NCBI GenBank assembly: GCA_019648995.1
Contig: BLXT01000924.1
Coordinates: forward strand, 903,236-929,455
Reading direction: 5' to 3'
Source of the DNA: Plakobranchus ocellatus
Taxonomy: Eukaryota; Mollusca; Gastropoda; Plakobranchidae
Length of the DNA: 26,220 nt
The translations under genes were made by a program, and so were the position numbers. The first letter of the stretch is position 1; the number at the start of each line of letters is the position of its first letter. Shown one piece after another: positions 11,401 to 23,400 of this stretch. A model generated the notes under the pieces. That model ran no database searches, was not told the origin of the DNA, and saw nothing but the letters and a program-made list of their open reading frames with translations.

Positions 11401-14400
11401 AAATCAATACAAACCTTAAGATATGAATAAAAATGTCACACACACACACACACACACAAGAGAATAAAGATCAAACACACAGCTGACTCAGGGGAAAGTT
11501 TTTACATGTTAAACAATGACAATTTTGAGATCTTGTGTTCCTTCATATCCAGCTACTTGCTTGATTAAAAAAAAGATTAAAGCCTATAGAAAATATTGTC
11601 ACACATTCCAAACATTGACCCCTGTGTGACCTCTAATATTATAAGTGACAAGCAGGACTTGTCTTATTTCCTCATACAAGAAAAGAACCAAGATGATGTT
11701 ATGATGAGCACTTCTCATCTCTCTTCGAAAAACCAAATCATACCAGCGAGCAGAAATCATGAGAAGATAGTGCAGAGTCAAAAGCAAAATATACTTATGT
11801 TACAAAGAGTTAACTTTATCATTTTAACATCAATGAGACGACAGAAAATTCTGTCAATGAACATGAGAAAATCAAACCAATCTGGACTAAGCAATTTTGA
11901 GCAAAGCATCATCTGAAAAAATACACATCTACAAGAGTGACTTGCACAAAAATCTTTTAGATTTTAAAACAATAGAAACTTTTTCCTCCCTACTTTTGTT
12001 GACCCAGATATTTTCCGAAAAATACATGGCAGTGAATTTACATAGACCCTAGATAAGACACAACATCAATAATAAACAAGAAATTGATTCTCCATTTTCC
12101 CAATTCAAGTAAAATTGTTACATTTGAATTGCATTGTAGACAGCAGAAAAGCAATTCGTGCCACTGTGACTGAATCCACCACACTATTAACTCTTGTTAA
12201 CTTAAGTATGTCCCTCACCCCTTGCCCTCTTGCTGTGTTGGGTCGGAAGATTCTCTCACTAGCATATCATACTTCTGAGTCGGATCTCCAGCACCAATAA
12301 CATGGTTGTCATCCTCATCTTCGACTAAGTTTTCAAAAGCCTGGGTAGCGTCCTCATCATCAAGATCCTCAGCGTCGGCAACAAGTCCATACGCCTGTGT
12401 CGGCTCATCAACGAGGCCAGGCTTGTCCTCTTGTTCTTCAGCTTCTTCACCTTGTGAGTCATCGCCGTTATGTACAGAATACGCCTGAGTGGCCTCCTCT
12501 TCAATTGAAATAGTTTTTGCTACACCACCAATCTCTTTATTCAACCCTGATAAATATGCTTGTGTGGCTTCATTAGCATTTGCAGCCAGCCAAGGCTTTT
12601 CATTATCATTGCCGCTATCATCCTCTTCATCTGATGATATCGCCAGGGTACTTCTTTTCACTTTACTCATAAATTGTTTGGATCCCAGTGACCTGTTCTG
12701 CTGGACAGCACTATGTGCTCCATCATCTGGAGCAAACACTTGTGTTGGCAGATCACCACTAGCTGTGACAAAATCTTGTGTTGGCTCATTATTGGAGGCA
12801 GCACTTCTCTCTCCTTGTTCCTTCACACTTTCTTCATCTTCTTGCCCTTGATCATTGTTCTCAGCAAACAGTTGTGTTGGTTCATCCAGCAAACCATCAC
12901 CTCTCTTGCCTTCAGAAATGACTAAAGTATCAGCGACAGGATTTCGGTTTCTCTTTGTGTTTCGTGCCTGTGTCTTGTCTGACAGAGAGGGAGACGAATC
13001 CTCAACAGGAACAGTCTCTACTGCTGCCTCTCTAGGCTGGGCAGCCCTGCCCTTCCCTTTTGTTTTTCTAGACAGCTGTGGCTTTGCGGGAGTTTTTCTA
13101 GCATTCAGATTCTCCACAGGTACAGTTTCATCCCCAAACACTTGAGTTTCCCCATCATTGTCAGACTCCTTGCCTTCCTCATCTCCAGTCTTTAAGTGAA
13201 GAGTGTCGCCCTCGTTTTGTATCACCTGAGTCGGAGCATCGGCCGAGGGCAAATCTTTTTGACCTATCTTTGAGTTTGATCTATTTGATTTTGCAGCTTC
13301 TGGCGTGGCTGGTTTGGCCGTTTTATTTTGGGGAACAGGCACAGTTTGGCAATCATCTATGACTAATGTTTCAGATGGAGTAATTTTCCCTTTCTTTGAA
13401 CTATTTTGCACATTTATAGTGTCTGAATTTCCGTTCTCATCTTTCTTGAAAGCAATTTTTTGTGTCGGCGCATTCTCATCAAAAACTTGAGTAGCGTCCT
13501 CTGAACCGCCTCCATCCTCTTTCTCCTCATTATCTGTTTCCTCATCATCAATGATATCATCACATGCCATAGTCGCTGCTGCAAATAAAGCAGCACCGCT
13601 AGCGCCATTTTCATCATCGTCTTCTTCCTCTTCAAAAATCTGTGTCGCCGCAGCACTAGAGTCACTTGTGTTTAGTTCTTTGTTTCCTTCTGTCTCTTTC
13701 CCTTTTAGATCAAAACGAGGCAAAAAAAAAGGGTATGAATTGTGACACATATTTATAGAAGCAAATGTCCTTAAAAATTTAGGCTTTTTCAAATATACCA
13801 CAAGCTTCAAAATATTAAAACCTTAAAACTTTTAAAGTTTTCTTTTCATCGATGCACCATCATTTACAAGTTGTTTTTTTTTTTAAGAGGAAAATGTGAG
13901 GGCACATGGGAAATGGGTGTTTGAAATATTTCAAAGATCCAAATTTTAAAAGCTGCATTCCACAGCATAAAAAGAAATAGCAACTTGCCGAAACGCAGTG
14001 AAATAGCAAAGGTTTAGAACAAGACAAACCAATCTGACCTTCCCCTGTGGTTTTCCCAGTCAGCCTGAAGCTCTGAGTAGCAGCCATTGGTTTGGAATCC
14101 TCTGTGTCTTCTGCCACCTGCCCGGACAAAGAGAAGATCAAGGTAAAGTATAGAACATTTGCTTCATGCAAGAATCAACTCGCTCCTCAAATGGCAATCT
14201 CAACCGCTGCATCTATTCAACAATTATGAACAACAGTCCCTTAAACCCTAGTGGACACTTTAAAACCTGGCTGCAGTTCCAGAGACAGAACATACTGAAA
14301 GTGTTTGTATGCATGAAATGCTACTATTCGATAAAATTGAAGAACTCTTGTAAATTCTAAGCCCCTAACAGTCCCCTGTTTTATCAAAGCTTCGAATTGG

Positions 14401-17400
14401 ACTTTTTCCTTCAAGGTTTAGAGAACCTCGTGTCTGATCTGACATGTAACATTAACAGCCTTCCCTGGCACTTAAACAAGAATTGGAAAATGCAGAACTT
14501 GTTTTTGCTGATTCAGCATTTCTTCTAATGGCACATTGACTAAAAAAAATGGAAACAGAAACATAGTGTTTGTTTTGTCAAACTTTAAAATTTTTACATT
14601 AAAAAATCATTACGCTTCATGCATTTTACTATACTTTTTTCCAGGCTTGTAGGATCGCAGGATAAAAGAGNNNNCCCCCCCCCCCCCCCCCCAGAAAAAT
14701 CCTGCAAAAGTGGGCCTGTACAAATATCTGACATCTCACCTTTGAAAAAGCTTGAGTGGGCTCATCCAGTAGCCTTTTGTCCCCGTCTCCCTCATGCTCC
14801 GCTCCGTCCCTGGTCAAGCCATAGGCTTGGGTAGCAGCTCCTATCAAGCTCTGCCTCGATGTTTCATCTGCTTTTACAAAGTTAGAGAAAAACAGCATTC
14901 TAGTTTTATACTCAGCTGTTTCCACACTGTTTAGCCTATTGTGGAGACTGATTGCTCCAGTGTCTCTGTCGTGTATCAACGGCTCTAGCCTAGGCATAGA
15001 GAGAAGTATTACAAGCTGAATTTACTTTGAGTGGGTATATTGTCAAGCAAAATAAAGTAAGGTTAGAATGGCAGTTGTTGAAATCATCTTTTCAGCTGAA
15101 CTAAGAATCCCAATGCTTATTAAATAGAACGGAGGCCTTCATGTATTTAGACAAATCTAATTATTTTTTTAATGCAAAGAAAGCCTTTAGAAAGTCTCCA
15201 GGGAGCTATAAACATAAGGATATGAATTTTTACTTCAGTTATAGAACATCATCACCATAAAGAAGGCCTATTCAAATTTTCTTTTGTTTTGTTTTTACTT
15301 TTTTTTTTTTTCAAAAGACTTGATAACCCAAACTTGAAGCCTCTGATTGACTCACCTTCTGTGTCATCATTATCTTCCCCACCAACACCATAGGCTTGAG
15401 TGGCCGCCATGAACTGGAATTTGTCACGGCTTGACTCTGGATCTAGAGGTACAGAAACAGATCAAATGCTTAGAGAGAGCAACAAATACAGGAATACAAA
15501 GTTTTGTTTAAGTTGAAATTCCTCCTTCTTTGAAGTATGTAACATGTGAATGATCAGAATTGTAATTACATTACCTATAAAGTCAACACAAAAGCTTGAT
15601 TTCTCAAACAAATTAATTTTATCTTGCCTTAATCCTTTCAATTTCACAATGATCATAACACAATCACTGAGTCTCAATAAGGTCTCAGGTACCATAATGA
15701 AGATTCTTTGGTTGAAATTCTTTGAATGTAGCTTGTAAAGCAGATAAAATACAGGCCTCCACCGGCCATGCTATCATTGTTTATTAAATGCAGACATGCC
15801 TACCCTTAAAAATTTTTTTGAGGAACATCAAGGGCAAAAATGCAGAACATTATATAAAAATGCGGAACAAACCTGAATATGACGGGAACTGATGCTGATT
15901 AAACAATAACAACAACAACAACAAAAAAACCCCACACAATTTAACTAAGTGCCAATTAATCACAGAGGTGTACCTTTAGGACGGGGAAGAGTGTGGAGGA
16001 TATCAGTTCCTGTTTAAATCGGCACAAACACTAAGCCAACTGCTTAACATTTAGCCTCCGTGCTTACATTCCAATCTGTTTACATTAATGTTGAGTAAAT
16101 CGGCCCTAGACTAACGACATTATAAAAAGAAAATTTGCCCTTAAAATTTTCATTCTACTCGTACTGCAAAGTCTTGTTTAACTTTGGGTAAGGTATATCA
16201 ATGTTACCATTGGAATTCAAATTTATTAACTTTTCTCAAATAGAAAATTCCATGGAACATTTCCCTTTTCCATCCCTAAGATGCGGATTGCCTCGATGCA
16301 TTCTTTTCAAATACAGTACAATGCTGTTGTCTTTTGTGGATTGGAGCTTCTATGTAGACCAATTTCTTTTTGGTCATTTTGAAGAGACGTAGATCTAGAC
16401 TTATCCAAGATACGCAGGCCTTATTGTATTATATTAAAATCTAAATCTATGGATAGTTCATAGTATTAAACTATTATCATAGGACTGGCAATGGCAAGAG
16501 CCTGGCATCAATCAGACAGGCTAGCACCGAGCCTAAGTTCAATGCTGGGTTTATAACTTCTCTAGATATAAATAAGACTGCGCTTATAGTACTAGTAGTG
16601 TCAAAGTCTAGATAATCATGTCCGACCACACCATTGACCTACAATAGTACAGTTGACAGATTTAAAACGGGAAAAATTATCCCAAAAATCTTTATTTCTA
16701 TAAAAATTGAAATTCTGCCGCGATGATTTTCTTAAATTGAGGTCGCTGATTTCAAATTTGCCGTCAGAATTTTCGTATTTGCTTTCCTCGCAAAGACATG
16801 TCTGTTGAAAAAAACCCTAGTCCAGGTGAGTGACGTCACAGTGTGAATGACCAATCGTCAATGTGGCAACATGGTAGGCCTTTGCAATGATGTTCCTCTA
16901 TAGATGTACTGCATCGATAGGTTTGCCGCAAACCACCCCAACCCCTCCTCAGTCTGCAAGATGCACGCTGGGTCTTATGAAAAAAGGTGTAGCAAAGAGC
17001 ACCATGCATTTAATAAGTTTGAAAAGTTTGTTGCAGTGTTAACGCTGTTATTTTTTTTCTCTAAGTCCTTTAATCTTCTCGGCTATTTATGCAGAGATGC
17101 GCCGCTAGACATCTAGACTAGGATTATTTCTGAGAGTATGACTGATCACAAATCGGCGAAATTCCGGATTTTGTGACAAAAATGCGGATTTCCGGAACGC
17201 AGGTCATTTTCTGGTAGAATTCCGGAACGAATCCGGAATTTCCAGAACGGTAGGCATGTCTGTAAATGAGATATATATATATATATGTATTTTTTTTTTT
17301 TATTATTATTATCAAGCCCATAGCTTTTTCTCCTGAAATTGAGAGAAACATGGTTTCATTGTGCTTTTATCACAAATGCTGGGTATTTAGATTGAGCAAA

Positions 17401-20400
17401 TCACAAGGTCCTCATCAAGAAATGAATGCAAACTCTCTCACATATGTGGTGCTGTTACCACAAATGTTGATTATTCAGATAAGTCAAGCTAAAGCGGAAA
17501 CCTCTAAAAGTGAAAGCCAAATAAATTGAATTTTCTCATACATCAAACTGCCCAATTTCTCTTCCCTTTGGGTTGTCAAACTTATATCCCAGCACTACAA
17601 CAGAAGCTATACAAATCCTTTCGTCTGTATCATTACCCTGGAATATCCAAAATAGCTAACAAATGTAAAAAGAGAGACCACACAATCCTCATTGTTGAGA
17701 TCGAGTTTGAGGGGCTGCATGAAACGAGCACAAAAAAAAAAAAGACCTCGATGAAAAGGGAAATTTCTTAAAAGGAAAATTCAATCTAGCCGTCTGCTCT
17801 GTAGGGTTTTAAACAGAGACAGAAAAGAATAAAATCAAAGATTTCCCAATTCAAAGTTTTGAATTTGAAATATGAAGCTTGCAGTGAAGAAAGCTCTTGT
17901 CAAGAAAAGGATTTGAACCTCACACCTACCACTGTCCTCACAAAGCAACGTTGCCTGCACTTCAGCTTGCTTGCTCAAAAGTTTGAGCTTGCTCACATCT
18001 TGAGTCTGTGCCACCTTCTCCTCCTCCTCCTCTCCTTCACTCTCAGATTCTGACAGGACAAGGGTTGGCAGGGGAACTGATTCATTAAAAAAAAAAAAAA
18101 AAGGGAGGAATGTAGAGCAATAGTTATAGTTACATTCTTACTTTTAATACAAGCAGTTTTGTATGCTTTGCTAGCATGTGTTCAAATTTCATGAAAAACA
18201 TCTTGATTAACATGATTAATATGTTTATGTTATGAACTGGAGGGGAACATTTCATTGAAAAATAATTGTTTAAGAATTTTCATTGTATTGCTGAGTGCAT
18301 CAAAAGAGGCTTCGCTGTAAATATTTATAAAATTTGTCAAGTTTTCGGTAGTGGTGGCCATAACAATTTTGGGGCCTTAACTGTAGAAAAAAAATATATA
18401 TTTCTGGAATATAATTATGGAACAATTTATTAAAATGTTTAAAATAAAAGCATTTTGAGAGAAGCACTTCCCCTAGTGATTTTCCAATGTTGCTTTTTTG
18501 TTTCCATGCTCAAATAAAAAAAAAAAAGTTGCATGAAAATATCAGGCCTATGAGGAAGTAAATTTTCAATGATTCAATTCTTTACAAGGCAGTAAAAATC
18601 ATGATCAATTAGAAGCTGCAAGACATTAAAAATCTGCAATAAATTAGGTGTTTCATATTCATCCTTGAATAGCCAAATGCTAAGTTTATGAGAATTTTTT
18701 TTTTTTTAAAGGATGCAAGTCATTTTGGTTTTCTACAGTTAACAAGCTGCTGAATCTAAGGTTTATATGATGACTTTTCTCCACAACACTGAGAAAACAA
18801 TTAGATTGTCGGAGAAACTGATATTCTTTTCGTATAGCTCTTTTTCTTTCCTAATCTCTTTTTTTTTAACAAAAAGCTGCTAGCCCTTGTCAAATCTGAG
18901 GTCAGGCCTCCTCAGGGCAGACTTAACCTTACAGGTAACAAAAACACAACACATGCCACTAGTTTTGGGCTTGTGTAAAGATGTTTTGAGAACCCACGGT
19001 ATCAGCAAATGTCCTATGGATTTGAAAGTTGAGAATGAAAAAGAAAAATAAGATTTTGGATTATATTTTCAAAGGAACAAAAAAATCGTTTGTGCTTTTT
19101 TTGTCTATTAAATCATTAGAAAAATAAAGGATACAATTATGCCAAATTACCATCTGTTTCCAAAGGTTTTGAATGTTGCTTTGCCGACTCTGGCGTGTCT
19201 TTCACTATCACTGAAAAGAAAAAATATTGAAGAGTTATTCTCTTTACACAATCTTTAAAAAGGATAAAAAAAGAAGAGATTGCATGAAGTGCTGCTCAAA
19301 GCTGCCCTAACTAAAGCTCTGTATTTCTGTATAATGATCGTGCCAAATATTGGTGCTTTCTCCAGTTTCTATGGAAGTATGAAATACAATCCTTTCAGAT
19401 GAGTCACAAACTGAGTGCATATTAAAATAAAATTACCTGAAGCCCTGCTGTATTAAGCTTTGGCTGAGAAAATATTTATTATAACCACTGGATAGGCCTT
19501 TTACATTTCAAAGTTCATTACTTTTATGCTGCAATATGTGGAAACTCTTGGATACAGCAAACTCTAAGCAACAATTAAGCCCCTTCCATTTCTAACACTA
19601 AAAACCAAAATTTTTTCATTTTTCACATTGTCCAAGTAATGGGGTTCTATGTGATGCTTTTTTCCTCACTGATAAATTATGATTCAGAGCAGTTACAATT
19701 ATTTTTACTCCTGAGTTGAGACAAAACTAACAATGCTTTCTTCATACATCGCTTTTAAAAACTTCTTTTTTTTTTAAATTTGTGACCGCAACCGTACCTT
19801 TTGACCTGGAATGTTCCGTAGGATATGACTGGAGGGGAAAAAAAAAAGATTTTCAGACATTGATTTTTTTTTTTGGGGGGGGGGTTGTTGTTGATGCTAA
19901 ATGAAAAACACAAGAAAAGGGGGGGAAAAAATTACCTAAAGTTCCCGCCAACAGATTTTGAGGACTGTTTTTACCCAAGATTAATGGTAAAATATAAAAT
20001 TTTAAATGGCAACTCATCATAGCATTCACTGCCTTTTCTCTTAGCTCAAATTAGAGAAATCAATTCACAGAAAAAAATTCAGATAGAAAATAAAATACTT
20101 TAATATATCTTTTCGTAACTGTCAAAATGAACTAGAAAAAAAAGAGTGCAATAATTCAAATCCCTACATCCTGAAGGATTTAATTTTAACATTTGTAAAA
20201 AAAGACAAAAATAAATTTTTTTCCAAAACCACATTATTGTTTGGGAAAATTTTTTGAAATCAGTTTTCAATTCACATTTTCCAAGCTAGAATTTAAAAAC
20301 AAAAACCATTAAAAAAAATGAAAATACAACCATATGGAAATAACTTAAGGCTGTGGAGAAACTATAGAGGAAAGAAAAAAAAATTTTATAAAAACCTGAG

Positions 20401-23400
20401 TAGGGGGCAGAACACTGTCATCATCATTGTTCTCAGCCTCGGTGCCAGTGAGATTACCCTTAGCACCAGCAGCTTCAAGTGAGGCCTCACCTGAGATGTC
20501 ATATTTCAGCATTAGCGACTCCGATCCCTCGGTGTCAGATCCTGATTCAGCGACTGTGTCCAGCTGTACAATGGGATACAATTTCTATTTCTATTTCTCC
20601 ATTAGAACAACAGTAGTAAAAGAAGTCAAGAAAATTTAAAAAGCAAAAAAACGTTTTTTTTAGATTTCCCTATCATTTAATTTGCCTTGTCACACATATA
20701 GAACTAGAAAGCAGTTGATTTTGAATAAAAACAAAAACAATTTATAATTGTTGCAAAAATTGGTGATAATATGAGTTTGTCATATTTTTGTGATCAGTGC
20801 AACTTTGATTTTTTTTTTTTAAATTAATAATAAACGATCATGTGCAGTGAGAAAAAAAAATAATCCTATATAATCACTTTAAAATATAACAGAAATAATC
20901 CATTCTAAACCCAGCCACAAAAGCACACGGGCATGAAACTACCTCATTGGCAATTTGATAAACACATTTGACATCAGCAAACATGAGCTCTTCATTGTTC
21001 CTCAGTTCATAACGCACTTCAGGGCTCAATATCAACTGAAACAAAGAAATGAGCATATACATGGTTGCAATTACTGTTTGTTTATCAAAAGAAAAGTATT
21101 CTTCATCAAACTTCGCATTGCAAATATTTTGTTACCACAAGAATTTCTGTGGTCAATTCTGCTCAATTCCAGGTTAGACTGACAAACAAAATTGCTCCCT
21201 GTCAGACAGTAGTAAGCTTTAAAACCTTTTGCAATCAACTGCAGACCTGCCTACCTTGTTCACCAGTTTGGGGGATCAAGATGTGAAAAATGGGGGATTC
21301 TCAGTGAATTTGAAGGGGTCGCTTGTCGCCGTCCCTCCAAGTAGTCCCTTGCCTCCCTTTTTTAGTGCATTCTAGTGGTTCACATTGTGTGCCAAGTAAT
21401 ATAACTGATGCTCTCCCCATGCAAAATCACATTTAAAGACTAAAAAAAATAAATAAATAAATCATAATAATAATTTTAAAAAAAGTCTTTCTGTAGAAAT
21501 TAAAAGTGACAATGAGTCAAAGACAAGTTTTGATCTAGGTATCTAGATCTATCTATCAAAAATAAGATAAAGTTTGAAATATGAAGGATCTTAAAACCTC
21601 CAATTTTGTATCTTTGAAACAGAAAAAAAAGAGTGGAAATTTGACTGGAATCCCAATCCCACAATTAATCCAGATTCTGGATTAGATTTGTTGTAAGATA
21701 GGCCTACACCTAATAAAAGCTTATTTCCATAAATTTCAACTCCTTTTCTAAAACAGGTCTATTGCAGGAACTAAATTTCTAGCTGTTTCTATTCTCGTAT
21801 TCAAAAATATCGGGCTTTCTATTTGGTGTCTTGTTTACAATGGATGATCAATGTGACACATTTGTAACAGTTCTCTAGCAGTAAGAAAATGGACACCCCA
21901 AGGGATAATATTTCGGGATGTGTTCATTTAGTGAGGTTTTTATTAATGGTTTGCTCTATGTTATTTTTTGCAGGATTTTTAACTGAACATGTGGGATTGC
22001 CGGACAGGGGCAAAAATGTAGGATTTTCTTGCAAGATGCGGAGTTGTAAGCGGATCTACAACTGGGCGGATCAGCAAATTGTTAAAACCATTTTACAAAC
22101 TGCTGGATGGACTCAGGAAAAATCAAGTCAACAAATTTTGTAAAATCTGTTAAAGCTTCTGAGTTTCTTCAATCTTTAAAATTTTGTTTGTATGTTTGTT
22201 TTTATCCAACCCATAGGTTTAGAATTGCAAATGAGGAAGCAAACAATAAGGAATTAATTAAACTTGCTGTTGTCCATGCTCAAACTTTCAACTTTATTCT
22301 GTTGTACAAGCTTAAATTTTCTGCTTTATTCATGAAAAAATAATAATAATACCCAGGCTCCTCTTTGAGACTGAAGTCTTTGTTATTTACAGAGAGGATA
22401 TGTGTTACAGTCTTATAAAATGAGTCAAGTTGTAAGTCAACATTATTGGTTGAAATCAAATTTTGTAAATGAAGAAGCAATGTAGAAAGTTCTCCAGAGA
22501 GAAGTGCGTAGCTTTCAGCCCTTTAGTTAACACTTTTAATTTTTAAACCCAATCACGAAAGACTGCAATTCGATTCATTTTGTGGTGACGCTACTAAAAA
22601 GAGCCATCATAAAATGCATCATTTTGCAGAGCAATCTGCCGAGGAAAACTAAGTTTCATGCTTCTTAGAGATCTCAGCCTTAAATATTATCAAATATTTT
22701 TAGACTCTCAAAAGCTAAAAAGTACATTTGGATTTTAAAAAGTTGTAATTCAAGATAATTGTAGAATTCCTGCGACAACATGTCATTCTTAATATATTTC
22801 TTCAACTGAGATTAAAATTCTATTTGCCCATGTTAAGAAGCCACCTTATTAATGTGGCTTAATATTTTATTAAAATAAGATGAACATTCATGTTACAAAG
22901 GAAGGGTTTGGAGACTGGCAAAGCCTAGAATTAATTACACTAGTACTATTACAATGTTTTGGCAATAAAAACTGGTGACTTACTTTTCCTCTTCGAGTTT
23001 TATTGCGACTCCCTTTATCAAATAGCATGTGCACATCTGCGACAATTTGTATGCAGGCATGCTCTTTTGACAACGACTGAGGAAATAAAGTTTACGGCTA
23101 CATGAATAGGCTTTAACGATAATATCACTAATTACAATGGAAACCTTTGGAAGCAATGAAGAAAAAAAATTTGTTTTTATGTCAACAGGATAAAAATTGT
23201 AAGACGTTTAAGAACAATGCTTCCAGTTCAATGTTCAATAAATGGATGGAGCTCTAATATTGAACTGAATGAAATATCATTATTCATAAAAAGTTTGTCA
23301 TAATCCAATAAATCAGAACATCTAGTGCAAACATTCCATCAAAGGTGCCCACTTTGTAAAGGAGCTTCAAACAGGAAGTGAATCACTTTCTTTTAACTTC

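Noticed and set aside
12306..13745. Plus-strand ORFs up to 120 codons opposite exon 14
   Set aside because: Antisense shadows; no conserved features, and the minus frame carries the TQ motifs.
21889..22143. 84-codon plus-strand ORF with Cys and Trp residues
   Set aside because: It lies near sequence resembling decayed repeat; no known domain recognised.
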